From contig NZ_FOQL01000002.1 of assembly GCF_900113745.1 (NCBI RefSeq), forward strand, positions 434,001 to 498,000: 64,000 nucleotides of DNA, given 5' to 3'. This stretch comes from Pseudomonas guineae (GTDB taxonomy: Bacteria; Pseudomonadota; Gammaproteobacteria; Pseudomonadales; Pseudomonadaceae). The notes under the pieces are model-generated. The model was given only the letters and a program-made list of their open reading frames with translations. It had not been told where the DNA came from and made no database searches. Shown one piece after another: positions 53,339 through 62,022 of this stretch (the first letter of the stretch is position 1; every line of letters starts with the position of its first letter). Position numbers and translations under genes: made by a program.

Positions 53339-54648
53339 GCTGGCGCTCCAGGACTAAACAATGCTGCCGCTGCAGCCGGGTCGGACGGCAGATAGAAGTG
53401 GATATAGGACGCCGTCAGCCGGCCCTGACGATAGACCGCCTCGGCGGTGCGTTTGTAGTTAGGGCACTCGCCGCGGGTTAGCGGTTGCAGCTCGCTGGTC
53501 AACGCCGAGTAGTGGAAGCTGTGCCCGCGCAGCAGGCCTTCCGGCAGATAGGTTTGCTGCAAGGCCATGGCGGTCATGCGTGGTTGCAGCGTCGCCTCAC
53601 CACTTAACAAACCGAGCATCTGCCCGCTCGCGCCCTGTTTGTCGGTCAGTTTGTCGAGCAGGTAAAGCATGCCGCCGCACTCGGCGTGGATCGGCTTACC
53701 GGCCGCATGGTGTGCGCGAATGGCTTGGGCTATCGCCTGGTTGGCCTCAAGCCGCTGCAGATGCAATTCCGGGTAACCGCCGGGCAGATAGAGGCTGTCG
53801 ACCTCAGGCAACTGCGCATCCGTCAGCGGCGAGAAGAACTTAAGCTCGGCACCCAGTTCGCGCAAAAGATCGAGGTTGGCCTGGTAGAGAAAGGCAAAGG
53901 CGCTGTCACGCGCCACACCAATCCTCACGCCCTTGAGCAAGGGCGCAGGTCTTGCCGGCTCGGGTGCGGCGAAACTGACAGGCGGCGGCAGCTCGGTATC
54001 GGCACTCGCCGCCAAGGCATCGGCGGCGGCGTCCAGGCGTGCATCCAAATCGAGTAATTCGCCCGCCTGCACCAAGCCCAGATGCCGGCTCGGCAAACCG
54101 ACTTCGGCGCTGCGCGGCAATGCACCGTACCAACGGATCGAGGCCGGCAGCGCATCGCGCAGAATTTCGCCGTGCCGCGTACTGCCGACACGGTTGCCGA
54201 GCACGCCGGAGAACGGCAGATCAGGCTGGAAGGTTGCCAGGCCATGGGCCATGGCGCCAAAGGTCTGCGCCATGGCTGAGCCATCGATCACCGCCAGCAC
54301 CGGTACGCCGAAGTGCCGCGCCAGGTCGGCCGCCGACGGCGTGCCATCGAACAAGCCCATCACCCCTTCGATCAGAATCAGATCGGCCTCACCCGCCGCT
54401 TCCCAGAGCAACCGACGGCTCTCCGCTGCACCGACCATCCACAGGTCGAGCTGATACACCGGCGCGCTACTGGCGCGAGCCAGGATCATCGGGTCGAGAA
54501 AATCCGGGCCGCACTTGAACACCCGCACGCGTTTGCCTTGACGTGTATGCAGGCGCGCCAAGGCTGCAGTCACCGTGGTCTTACCCTGGCCAGAGGCCGG
54601 CGCGGCGATCAAGAGTGCCGGGCACTGACGGGCGCTGGAGTCGCTCAT
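53335..54648 (-). CDS. cobB: Cobyrinic acid a,c-diamide synthase
   Basis: Glutamine-dependent amidation of the corrin a and c carboxylates. The 437 residues start with P-loop ASGQGKTTVTAALARL and end with a glutamine-amidotransferase domain (AECGGMLYLLDKLTD, nucleophile Cys). The start overlaps the cobO stop by one base (TAATG). In the aerobic pathway this is CobB proper; it is not the Sir2 deacetylase of the same name. Confidence 0.93.
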   Translation of the reverse strand: MSDSSARQCPALLIAAPASGQGKTTVTAALARLHTRQGKRVRVFKCGPDFLDPMILARASSAPVYQLDLWMVGAAESRRLLWEAAGEADLILIEGVMGLFDGTPSAADLARHFGVPVLAVIDGSAMAQTFGAMAHGLATFQPDLPFSGVLGNRVGSTRHGEILRDALPASIRWYGALPRSAEVGLPSRHLGLVQAGELLDLDARLDAAADALAASADTELPPPVSFAAPEPARPAPLLKGVRIGVARDSAFAFLYQANLDLLRELGAELKFFSPLTDAQLPEVDSLYLPGGYPELHLQRLEANQAIAQAIRAHHAAGKPIHAECGGMLYLLDKLTDKQGASGQMLGLLSGEATLQPRMTAMALQQTYLPEGLLRGHSFHYSALTSELQPLTRGECPNYKRTAEAVYRQGRLTASYIHFYLPSDPAAAAALFSPGAPA

Positions 54649-55259
54649 TAAAACTCCACTCCCTTCTGGGCCTTCACGCCAGCTTTGAACGCATGCTTGA
54701 CCAGGCTCATCTCGGTGACGGTATCCGCCGCCTCAATCATCCCCGGCAGTGCGCCACGCCCAGTCACCACCACATGCTGTAACAACGGCCGCGCTTCGAT
54801 ATCAGCGAGCACCGCGTCGAGTTCCAGGTAGCCGTATTTCAGCGCGATATTCAGTTCATCCAGCACCACCAGGCCAACCGCTGGGTCATTTAGCAGCTGC
54901 GCCGCCACCGCCCAGGCCTCGCAAGCCTTGTCGATATCACGCTGGCGATCCTGGGTCTCCCAGGTAAAGCCCTCACCCATCACGTGGTAGCTGACTTCCT
55001 CGGGAAAACGCCGAAAGAACGCCTCTTCACCGGTGCTGGCCGCACCCTTGATAAATTGCACCACGCCAACTTTGAGGCCGTGGCCCAAGGCGCGCGCGAC
55101 CATGCCAAAGGCGCTGCTGCTCTTACCTTTGCCGTTGCCGCTGTGCACCAACAGCAGGCCGTATTCATCCTGAGCCTGGGCAATCTTTTCATCGATCAGA
55201 GCTTTTTTGCGGGCCATGCGCGCCTGGTGTCGGGCATCACGCTCAATCGATTCTGTCAT
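54648..55259 (-). CDS. cobO: Cob(I)yrinic acid a,c-diamide adenosyltransferase
   Basis: CobA-type corrinoid adenosyltransferase, first gene of the operon. The 203 residues contain the P-loop GNGKGKSSSAFG, the FIKGA, TWETQDRQRDI and LDELNIALKYGYL blocks, and the C-terminal KAGVKAQKGVEF. I start at the ATG at 55259; the preceding in-frame GTG is also possible. About 200 nt of leader separate it from the cobalamin riboswitch. Confidence 0.95.
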   Translation of the reverse strand: MTESIERDARHQARMARKKALIDEKIAQAQDEYGLLLVHSGNGKGKSSSAFGMVARALGHGLKVGVVQFIKGAASTGEEAFFRRFPEEVSYHVMGEGFTWETQDRQRDIDKACEAWAVAAQLLNDPAVGLVVLDELNIALKYGYLELDAVLADIEARPLLQHVVVTGRGALPGMIEAADTVTEMSLVKHAFKAGVKAQKGVEF

Positions 55260-55454
55260 CACTCACACTCGCTGAAAATCGGACAGCCAGACAACATCCG
55301 CTGGCTCAACGGCAGGCAAACGCGAGGGATAAGCAACGCGTTGCGCCACCGCCACAGGGCGATCTGGCTGAAAAAGCAGGCGGAGAGAGACAAAGCGCGG
55401 GCCCACGCACAGCGCAAGCCACACGCCAGACAACGCCCTCCGCGATGCCGTGGA

Positions 55455-55672
55455 CTGCAACAGGCCGGTCTCCGGGCTTGCGAGTGGAACCTCTAGGTTC
55501 CCCCAATCGCGCCTTCCCATGCCCGTAGACACAGTGGCGGAATGCGATTGTTGACTCGCCTACCGTTGCGGGGGCAGCGTCGGAATGGCTGGCGAAGAAC
55601 GCACAACGCACCGACTTCCCTGTTTCACCCCGCAGACGCATAGCGTCGGGGGCACCTGTTACAAGGCGCGAA
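55455..55672 (-). promoter_or_regulatory. Cobalamin riboswitch controlling the cob operon
   Basis: On the minus strand the order of conserved blocks is diagnostic: AACAGGTGCCCCCGACG, GGTGAAACAGGGAAGTCGGTG, GACGCTGCCCCCGCAACGG (the B12 box region), GGGAAGGCGCG, and AAGCCCGGAGACCGGCC. It lies in the leader of cobO. B12 binding would reduce expression of the ten downstream genes. The exact edges are approximate. Confidence 0.95.
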
Positions 55673-55700
55673 GGGTAGAGAGTTCGCGATTAAGCGTCAA
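55672..55700 (-). promoter_or_regulatory. Probable sigma-70 promoter for the cob operon
   Basis: TTGACG (-35, 55700-55695), 17-bp spacer, TACCCT (-10, 55677-55672). Its predicted start point falls at the beginning of the riboswitch. Confidence 0.6.
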
Positions 55701-55744
55701 ACGAATGCGCCTGGACGCATCGTAATATGCACATTGGAGCAGGC

Positions 55745-56065
55745 TCAATGCCTGGGCATAAAACCCGCGGGCTTGCTCGCCAGCCAGTCGACGAAGGTAC
55801 GCAGGCGCTCATCACTCAACAGGCTGTCACGATTGTTGTAGGTCAGCGCCAGCTCTTTCTCGCTGAACAGCCGGTGGATCTGGTTATGGCAGGCACGGCA
55901 GACCCATAGCGTGGCGCTGATGCGCTCACTTTTGCCGAAGCGCTTTTGCACGTAGACCTTGTTGTGCAGTGCTTTGGGGATCAGGTGATGGCGCGTCAGT
56001 GTCGCTGCACGGGCGCAGAGCTGGCAGGCATCAGGTTGTTCGGGCAGGCGAATCGGTTCGGGCAT
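55745..56065 (-). CDS. Small HNH-type zinc protein
   Basis: A 106-residue protein with an HNH-like layout: zinc knuckle CQLC, then LTRHHLIPKALHNK, then CRACHNQIHRLFSEKEL. These HH...N...H residues resemble the beta-beta-alpha metal motif, and the family is widespread as a stand-alone protein of uncertain activity. Nothing nearby suggests a restriction or toxin module: the neighbours are the cobalamin operon and an O-methyltransferase. Function unassigned. Confidence 0.8.
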   Translation of the reverse strand: MPEPIRLPEQPDACQLCARAATLTRHHLIPKALHNKVYVQKRFGKSERISATLWVCRACHNQIHRLFSEKELALTYNNRDSLLSDERLRTFVDWLASKPAGFMPRH

Positions 56066-56080
56066 ACAGGCAACGCAGGC

Positions 56081-56743
56081 TCAGCGCTTACGACACAGGC
56101 TCAGGCCATCGCCGAGCGGCAGCAAGGACAGGTCGATGCGTGGGTCATCACGTAGCGCCAGGTTGAGTGCCTGAATCGCACGGGTGTCAGCGCTCTCAGG
56201 GCTCTCCTCAAGCACTCGACCACTCCACAGAGTGTTATCGAACAGGATCAGTCCGCCTTGGCGCACCAGGCGCAGAGCCTGCTCGAAGTAGGCTGGGTAG
56301 TTAGTTTTATCAGCATCGATAAACAGCAAGTCAATACAGCCCGCCAGGCCTTCAGCCTCCAGCGCCGCCAGGGTTTGCAGCGCCGGGGCCAGCCGCTGTT
56401 CAATACGCTCACTCAACCCCGCCTCATGCCAGTAACGTTCGGCAGTGGCGTTGTAATCGCCGGGAATTTCGCAACTAATCAAGCGCCCATCGTCCAACAT
56501 GGCCTGAGCCATGCAGATGGCGCTGTAACCGGTAAAGGTACCGACTTCGACAATCCGCCGCGCGCCGGTCAGCTGCACCAGCAACGCCATAAACTGGCCC
56601 TGCTCGGGGGCGATCTGCCAGCGTGAGTGAGTCAGCAGAGCGGTTTCTTCGCGCAGACGCTTGAGCAGTGGGGTTTCACGCAGGGAGACATTCAGCAGGT
56701 ACTGGTACAGATTGGCATCGAGATTGAGCGTTTGAGTGGTCAT
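56081..56743 (-). CDS. SAM-dependent O-methyltransferase (caffeoyl-CoA type)
   Basis: A 220-residue class I methyltransferase. The SAM-binding region is VEVGTFTGYSAICMAQAM, followed by the metal-binding FIDADKTNYPAYFEQAL and LFDNTLWSGRV. The length and motifs match the catechol/caffeoyl-CoA O-methyltransferase group. Physiological substrate unknown. Lies 15 bp before the HNH-type gene on the same strand. Confidence 0.88.
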   Translation of the reverse strand: MTTQTLNLDANLYQYLLNVSLRETPLLKRLREETALLTHSRWQIAPEQGQFMALLVQLTGARRIVEVGTFTGYSAICMAQAMLDDGRLISCEIPGDYNATAERYWHEAGLSERIEQRLAPALQTLAALEAEGLAGCIDLLFIDADKTNYPAYFEQALRLVRQGGLILFDNTLWSGRVLEESPESADTRAIQALNLALRDDPRIDLSLLPLGDGLSLCRKR

Positions 56744-56776
56744 ACAAGCCCCTCTACAAATACCTAGCGCTGGACG

Positions 56777-57301
56777 TCAAGGGTTACCCGCCAGCTCTGG
56801 GGTGAATACGCGCTTGGCATTTAGGTAGGTGCGCTGCCAGTAGGTATTGCTCAGGCTGTCCAGGCGCACGGTGCCACCACTGGAAGGCGCATGCACAAAC
56901 CGGCCATTACCGACGTAAATGCCCGCATGGCTGACCTGACTGCCGCCATTGGTGGCAAAAAACACCAGATCACCGCTTTGCAGCGCATCGCGCCCAATAC
57001 CCGGGGCGCGCATGCTGATCAGCTCACGGGTTGAGCGCGGCAGCTTAATGCCGGCGGCATCGCGGTAAACAAAGCCGATCAAGCCGCTGCAATCGAAGCC
57101 GCCTTCCGGGGTGTTACCGCCATAACGATAGGGCGTGCCCACCAATCCCAGCGCACGGATTAACACATCATCGGCATTGCCGTTAAAGCTGCCGACAGTT
57201 TGATAAACAGTGGATTGCGGGCTTGGTGCGGGGGCTTGGCTCGCGCAGCCACTGAGCAGCGCGGCCAGCACAATCAAGCTGATACGGGAGAGAGCGGTCA
57301 T
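56777..57301 (-). CDS. NlpC/P60 peptidoglycan endopeptidase lipoprotein
   Basis: A 174-residue lipoprotein: signal peptide with lipobox LSGC19, then an NlpC/P60 cysteine peptidase domain. Catalytic C71 (FDCSGLIGF), H125 (SHAGIYVG) and H137 (FVHAPS). It cleaves peptide bonds in peptidoglycan stems, as MepS/Spr-type D,L-endopeptidases do. Start at the ATG at 57301. A close paralogue lies immediately upstream on the same strand. Confidence 0.87.
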   Translation of the reverse strand: MTALSRISLIVLAALLSGCASQAPAPSPQSTVYQTVGSFNGNADDVLIRALGLVGTPYRYGGNTPEGGFDCSGLIGFVYRDAAGIKLPRSTRELISMRAPGIGRDALQSGDLVFFATNGGSQVSHAGIYVGNGRFVHAPSSGGTVRLDSLSNTYWQRTYLNAKRVFTPELAGNP

Positions 57302-57460
57302 GGACAGACGATCCTGAGCCGGGATGCAACCTACTCTGCCGGCTTGCACATTCTAGTGCAAGCTTTAGCTTTGCTTGGCAGGTTGTTGAAATCTATCGAG
57401 ATGCGTCAGAGGGTATGATTGACTACAACGCCTTTACATTGCGACCGCTGCACGCAGGAC

Positions 57461-58075
57461 TCAAGGGTTGCGCACAACCGACTCAGTTGGCGCCAGCGCC
57501 AGGGCACGCTTGGCCTCGATAAAGGTGCGCTTCCAGTAGCGATCATCCAGGCTATCTACCCGCACACCGCCGCTGCGGCTACTGGAAGAATGGATGAATT
57601 GATCATCGCCCATGTAGATGCCGGCATGGCTGACGCGGCCACCGCCGTTGGTGCTAAAGAACAGCAGATCGCCCGGTTTGAGATCATCACGCTCCACCAA
57701 TGGCGCGTCGATATTGATCATGTCGCGGGTCGAGCGCGGCAACTTCAGGCCCGCTTCTTCTTTAAACAGATAACCGATAAAACCGCTGCAATCGAAGCCG
57801 GAACTTACCGAGCCGCCACCAAAGCGATAGCGCGTACCCACTAACGAGAGGCCATGAGACAGAATGCCGTCAGCCAGTTGCGGTAGCCTGTAGGCTTTTT
57901 CTTCGGTGAAATCGCCAAGTGCGGCTTCTTTGGCTTGTTCATCAAACTCGGCAAGGTCTGTCGAGGAGAACACACTGGATTGAGTGCTCAACTGCGGTTG
58001 CGGAGCATGGTTGGCGCAGGCGGCCAGGACCAGAGTAAGTGCGAGAGGCACGAGGGGTGCGAGGCGTTGGAGCAT
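57461..58075 (-). CDS. NlpC/P60 peptidoglycan endopeptidase lipoprotein (paralogue)
   Basis: A 204-residue lipoprotein with lipobox LAAC20 and an NlpC/P60 domain: C96 (FDCSGFIGY), H150 (SHAGIYMG) and H162 (FIHSSS). It is the tandem duplicate of the neighbouring gene but has a longer linker (about 21-70) between lipid and enzyme domain. I start at the ATG at 58075; a longer frame with GTG at 58102 has no better ribosome binding site. Such pairs occur in P. aeruginosa (PA1198/PA1199 from memory). Confidence 0.87.
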   Translation of the reverse strand: MLQRLAPLVPLALTLVLAACANHAPQPQLSTQSSVFSSTDLAEFDEQAKEAALGDFTEEKAYRLPQLADGILSHGLSLVGTRYRFGGGSVSSGFDCSGFIGYLFKEEAGLKLPRSTRDMINIDAPLVERDDLKPGDLLFFSTNGGGRVSHAGIYMGDDQFIHSSSSRSGGVRVDSLDDRYWKRTFIEAKRALALAPTESVVRNP

Positions 58076-58151
58076 GGGCACGACCGTGTCGGTGAATTTC
58101 ACAAGGGTGTGACTATGCCTACTATGAGGTCCATTTGCAAATTCTATGGCT

Positions 58152-58910
58152 CTAAATGTGACTCAGTAGTTCCGGCAAAACATCTAAGGCACGCCCAGGC
58201 AAATGAACATCCACCCTGTCACTCAGTTCGGTACGCTGCGGGTTGATGTCTGCGGTGAAGCCACCATTTTGCCGCGTGCGCAGCAGTGGCTCGACGATAT
58301 AGGGAAAGCTGGCGCTGGTGCCGATACTGATCACCACGCCAAAACCTTTGCCCAACTCGGCGTAAAGCGTGTCGATGGCCTGCTCCGGGAGCATTTCTTC
58401 AAACAACACCACGGGCGGACGCAGTATTCCGGCGCACTGCCAGCATTTGGGCGGTAACGGCCGCTGCAAATGCGCGGCCAGCTCCGTATCGACCGCCCCG
58501 CAAGACTGGCAATACAGCGGAGCCAGCTCGCCGTGAATCTCGATCACCCTTTCCATCGGGCTACCTGCCGCGCGGTGATACCCATCAATATTCTGCGTCA
58601 GCAGCCAACAATGCGGTTTTATGCGCTGTAGTTCAGCGATCGCGTAATGCCCAGCATTAGCCTGAGCGCCCAAGCATGCCTTGCCCAGTTCCGCCAGGTA
58701 CTTCCAGCACAGCGCTGGATCGCGTTGCAGCATGGACCCTGAGAGCGCGACCTCAATCGGCAAACCCTCAGCGGTGTGACCGTTATACAGCCCACCCAGC
58801 CCTCGGTAAGTCGGCAAACCGGAGTCGGCAGACAAGCCAGCGCCAGTAATCAGCAAGATCCGCTCAGCCTGTTTGAGCTGCTCGGCGACGCGCCTGATGG
58901 CTTGCTCCAT
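58152..58910 (-). CDS. Sir2-family NAD-dependent protein deacylase
   Basis: A 252-residue sirtuin with GAGLSADSG (23-31), QNID (106-109), catalytic H126 in EIHGE, and a zinc site C134-C137-C156-C159. The NAD-dependent deacylases remove acyl groups from lysine. YRG replaces the more usual FRG after GLPT. I start at the ATG at 58910 with GGAAACGCTA upstream. Third in a ttcA-glycosylase-sirtuin run with small gaps. Confidence 0.88.
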   Translation of the reverse strand: MEQAIRRVAEQLKQAERILLITGAGLSADSGLPTYRGLGGLYNGHTAEGLPIEVALSGSMLQRDPALCWKYLAELGKACLGAQANAGHYAIAELQRIKPHCWLLTQNIDGYHRAAGSPMERVIEIHGELAPLYCQSCGAVDTELAAHLQRPLPPKCWQCAGILRPPVVLFEEMLPEQAIDTLYAELGKGFGVVISIGTSASFPYIVEPLLRTRQNGGFTADINPQRTELSDRVDVHLPGRALDVLPELLSHI

Positions 58911-58924
58911 TAGCGTTTCCAACC

Positions 58925-59596
58925 TCAATGGTTGACGGTATACGCCAGCATCATCGACAGCTGACACAGGGGGCGCCCGCTCTGCTCACTCCACTTATTA
59001 AAAGCCGCCTGCACAGCCGCGCGCTCTTTCAAACTGGTCGGCACCTTATCGATAATCTTCTGCGCTTTTAATGCCGCCACCAGATCATCGCTGGGTACGA
59101 ACGTATCCTTACCGATCATGCGCAGAAAGCGCGGTGCCGACAGCCCGCCGAGCTGGCTGCCGTGCTTGGCCAGGTACTTCCACAGCCCAACGATATCGCT
59201 CACTGGCCAGTCGGCGATCAGCGCACCGAAACTGCCCTTTTCCTGCCGCACATCGAGGACGAACTGGGCATTGCGCGGCACGCTTTTGAGTTTGCCCAAA
59301 TGACGAATGATGCGCGTATCCTGCATCAGATTTTCCAGACGTTCAGCGCCCATCAACACCACTTTCTCTGGATCGAAACCGAAGAACACCTGTTCAAAGG
59401 CCGGCCATTTCGAGTCCACCAAACTGTGCCTAAGCCCAGCACGAAAGATCCGCAGGCTGATAACAGACAGGTAGCGATCATCGCTAATCGCGCGCAACTC
59501 GTGGGCGCTGCGCGGCTGTGGCAGCATCGATTCCAGTGCCGCGACCGAGCCAAAGCGGTTCAAACAGTATTCATGCAGCCATTTGTAATCACGCAT
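58925..59596 (-). CDS. DNA-3-methyladenine glycosylase I-family protein
   Basis: A 223-residue protein that resembles the Tag/methyladenine glycosylase family: HEYCLNRFG, SVISLRIFRAGLRHSLVDSKWPAFEQVFFGFDPE and LIADWPVSDIVGLWKYLAKHG. The N-terminal zinc ligands of E. coli Tag are not evident, so it is a divergent subgroup and activity is unproven. The start ATG follows AAGGA. Lies between ttcA and the sirtuin gene. Confidence 0.8.
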   Translation of the reverse strand: MRDYKWLHEYCLNRFGSVAALESMLPQPRSAHELRAISDDRYLSVISLRIFRAGLRHSLVDSKWPAFEQVFFGFDPEKVVLMGAERLENLMQDTRIIRHLGKLKSVPRNAQFVLDVRQEKGSFGALIADWPVSDIVGLWKYLAKHGSQLGGLSAPRFLRMIGKDTFVPSDDLVAALKAQKIIDKVPTSLKERAAVQAAFNKWSEQSGRPLCQLSMMLAYTVNH

Positions 59597-59627
59597 CGGG
59601 CAATCCTTGTACAGCCAGGTTGCTGAA

Positions 59628-60452
59628 TCAGAGGTTCATCACATCGACAAAACGCGGCGTCGCACTGTCATCGATTTTCAGGCTCTTGAAGTCGAACAGA
59701 TTGCGGTCAGCCAACTGCGATGGCACCACGTTCTGCAGGGCGCGGAACATGATCTCGGTGCGGCCCGGCGACTTGCGCTCCCAGTCCTGGAGCATCTCCT
59801 TGACCACCTGACGTTGCAGGTTTTCTTGCGAGCCACAGAGGTTGCACGGAATGATCGGGAATTCCTTGAGCTGGCTGTAAGCCTCGATATCCGCTTCGTT
59901 GCAATAAGCCAGTGGGCGGATTACCACGTTACGGCCGTCATCGGCGCGCAGCTTGGGCGGCATGGCTTTGAGCGTGCCGCCGTAGAACATGTTGAGGAAG
60001 AAGGTTTCCAGAATGTCGTCGCGATGATGCCCCAATGCCATCTTGGTCGCCCCGATCTCGTCAGCGAAGGTGTACAGCGTGCCGCGACGCAGGCGCGAGC
60101 AGAGCGAGCAGGTGGTTTTACCTTCCGGAATTTTCTCTTTAACCACCGAGTAGGTGTCTTTTTCGACGATGTGATACGGCACGCCGATAGACTCTAGATA
60201 CGCCGGCAACACTTGTTCGGGAAAACCAGGCTGCTTCTGGTCCATGTTCACCGCGACGATCTCGAACTTGATCGGCGCGACCTTCTGCAGGTGCAACAAC
60301 ACATCGAGCATGGTGTAGCTGTCTTTGCCGCCGGACAGACAGACCATCACTTTGTCGCCATCTTCGATCATGTTGAAATCGGCAACGGCTTCGCCTGCCT
60401 GACGACGCAGACGTTTTTGCAGTTTGTTCTGATTGACCGAGAGGGTGCCCAT
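59628..60452 (-). CDS. ttcA: tRNA 2-thiocytidine(32) synthetase TtcA
   Basis: Thiolates C32 in some tRNAs using a [4Fe-4S] cluster. The 274 residues include the PP-loop SGGKDS (40-45), the CxxC pair [10 protein letters not shown] and a further Cys in [10 protein letters not shown]. The start is the ATG at 60452. First in a run with the glycosylase-like and sirtuin genes; a convergent-to-divergent break separates it from the dnaJ-related gene. Confidence 0.95.
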   Translation of the reverse strand: MGTLSVNQNKLQKRLRRQAGEAVADFNMIEDGDKVMVCLSGGKDSYTMLDVLLHLQKVAPIKFEIVAVNMDQKQPGFPEQVLPAYLESIGVPYHIVEKDTYSVVKEKIPEGKTTCSLCSRLRRGTLYTFADEIGATKMALGHHRDDILETFFLNMFYGGTLKAMPPKLRADDGRNVVIRPLAYCNEADIEAYSQLKEFPIIPCNLCGSQENLQRQVVKEMLQDWERKSPGRTEIMFRALQNVVPSQLADRNLFDFKSLKIDDSATPRFVDVMNL

Positions 60453-60549
60453 GGTGCGCTGGAATCCGGTAGTCGTTGAGGATGCGGCATTTTACGCAGA
60501 AAGCGTGACGCACCCTACCCCGCAGTTATTGAAATGCTAGGCTGAGCCG

Positions 60550-61152
60550 ATGAATGACGATTTAGACCCAAGCCTCGATCTCAGCGAACAAGTCCATCAA
60601 CTGCTGTGCGCCACACCAACCGGTCTTGCTGAGTACGACCTGATCCAGCAACTGAAAGCGCGCCACTGCACGCACATTCCCAGCCTACCCCTGACCGATC
60701 ATCTGGTGCTATTTCGTACCCACTTCTTAGTATTCAACGCGCTCTATCGTTTACGCGAACAACTCTGGGCAACCCAAAGTGGTTATCTACAGATCAGCGC
60801 ACTGAGCATTCGGCTGCTGCCTTATCAGCGAGGCTGCACTGAGCTGAGCGAGCATGACCCGCTACGCGATTATTACCTCGACATGAGCCAACTCAAGGAC
60901 ACCGATGAGCAGGATGTCGCCAAGCTGCTAAGCAGTTTTTGGTCACGCATGCAGGGCGGCGAAGAACAGCGAGCAGCGCTGGAACTCTTTGAGCTGACTG
61001 ACTGCGCGCTGGCACTCACACCTGCAACCATCAAGCTGCGGTACCGGCAATTGGTCAGCCTGCACCATCCTGACCGGGGCGGCAGTACAGAGCGCTTGCA
61101 GTCGATTAACAAGGCGATGGAAATCCTCGAACGTTATTACGGCCGCCCTTGA
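60550..61152 (+). CDS. DnaJ-related protein with a C-terminal J domain
   Basis: A 200-residue protein whose N-terminal part is the DNAJ-related domain (EQVHQLLCATPTGLAEYDLIQQL, LREQLWATQSGYLQI) and whose C-terminus is a J domain with H173-P-D in SLHHPDRGGST. The HPD motif should stimulate an Hsp70 (DnaK). The partner substrate is unknown. Stands alone, with no dnaK or grpE nearby. Confidence 0.87.
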   Translation: MNDDLDPSLDLSEQVHQLLCATPTGLAEYDLIQQLKARHCTHIPSLPLTDHLVLFRTHFLVFNALYRLREQLWATQSGYLQISALSIRLLPYQRGCTELSEHDPLRDYYLDMSQLKDTDEQDVAKLLSSFWSRMQGGEEQRAALELFELTDCALALTPATIKLRYRQLVSLHHPDRGGSTERLQSINKAMEILERYYGRP

Positions 61153-61179
61153 GAGTCCGATTTGCTCTAACGGACCACC

Positions 61180-61207
61180 CTTGCCCAGAGAAATCGCTGC
61201 CTATACT
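61180..61207 (+). promoter_or_regulatory. Possible sigma-70 promoter for the Yip1-family gene
   Basis: CTTGCC (61180-61185), 16-bp spacer, TATACT (61202-61207). The start point would leave about 100 nt of leader. Confidence 0.4.
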
Positions 61208-61310
61208 GCGACATACGGTCGCATAGGTTCGGCCTCGCACCTGGTGACGCTGCACACGCGAATCAGGCGCTGAGCTGGGGGGCGATCGCTATAACAAATG
61301 GAGGTCTGGC

Positions 61311-61910
61311 ATGATCCATCACGTTTGGGGGCTCTTCACCCATCCCGACCAGGAATGGCAGGAAATCCGTGGCGAAGAAGAAAGCATCAGCCACATGTAT
61401 CTCACCCACGTACTGATTCTTGCGGCAATTCCCGCAGTATCGGCCTACATCGGCACCACCCAGGTTGGCTGGGCAATCGGCGATCGAGCGCCAGTGATGC
61501 TGACAGAAGCCAGTGCGCTGCAAATGACCATCATGACTTACCTGGCAATGCTCGCTGGCGTAGCCGTAATGGGCGCTTTTATCCACTGGATGGCACGTAC
61601 TTATGATGCCAGCCCAAACCTCACCCAATGCGTGGTATTTGCCGCTTATACCGCTACACCGCTGTTTATCGGCGGGCTTGCGGCGCTCTACCCTCACCTT
61701 TGGCTCGCCATGGTGATTGGCACGGCAGCCATCTGCTACACGGTATACCTGCTGTATGTCGGCATCCCGAGATTTATGGGCATACCTGAGGATGAAGGCT
61801 TTATGTTCTCAAGTTCGGTACTCGCAGTAGGCTTGGTGGTGCTAGTGGCAATGATTGCCAGCTCGGTTATTCTCTGGGGCTTTGGGGTCGGCCCGGTGTA
61901 CACCAGCTAG
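61311..61910 (+). CDS. Yip1-family inner-membrane protein
   Basis: A 199-residue protein with five predicted helices and the conserved N-terminus WGLFTHPDQEWQEIR, typical of the bacterial Yip1/YIP1-domain family. Function unknown; related proteins affect envelope or secretion. The ATG follows AATGGAGG, a good ribosome binding site. Followed by a clear terminator. Confidence 0.88.
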   Translation: MIHHVWGLFTHPDQEWQEIRGEEESISHMYLTHVLILAAIPAVSAYIGTTQVGWAIGDRAPVMLTEASALQMTIMTYLAMLAGVAVMGAFIHWMARTYDASPNLTQCVVFAAYTATPLFIGGLAALYPHLWLAMVIGTAAICYTVYLLYVGIPRFMGIPEDEGFMFSSSVLAVGLVVLVAMIASSVILWGFGVGPVYTS

Positions 61911-61930
61911 CGCTTACTTGATGACACGTA

Positions 61931-61954
61931 CGAAACCACCTGCGGGTGGTTTCG
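61931..61954 (+). terminator. Intrinsic terminator after the Yip1-family gene
   Basis: CGAAACCACC-tgcg-GGTGGTTTCG stem, followed by TCGTTTC. Ends 69 bp before sprT. Confidence 0.8.
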
Positions 61955-62022
61955 TCGTTTCTAGGCTGCGAAGCCCAGCTGCCTTGGGCATAATTGCCTG
62001 CCTTGTTTCGATAGCTGCCTCC

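Noticed and set aside
52691-58910. Two genes that could both be called cobB
   Set aside because: One (53335-54648) is cobyrinate diamide synthase; the other (58152-58910) is a Sir2 deacylase. They are unrelated, so the symbol is used only for the first.
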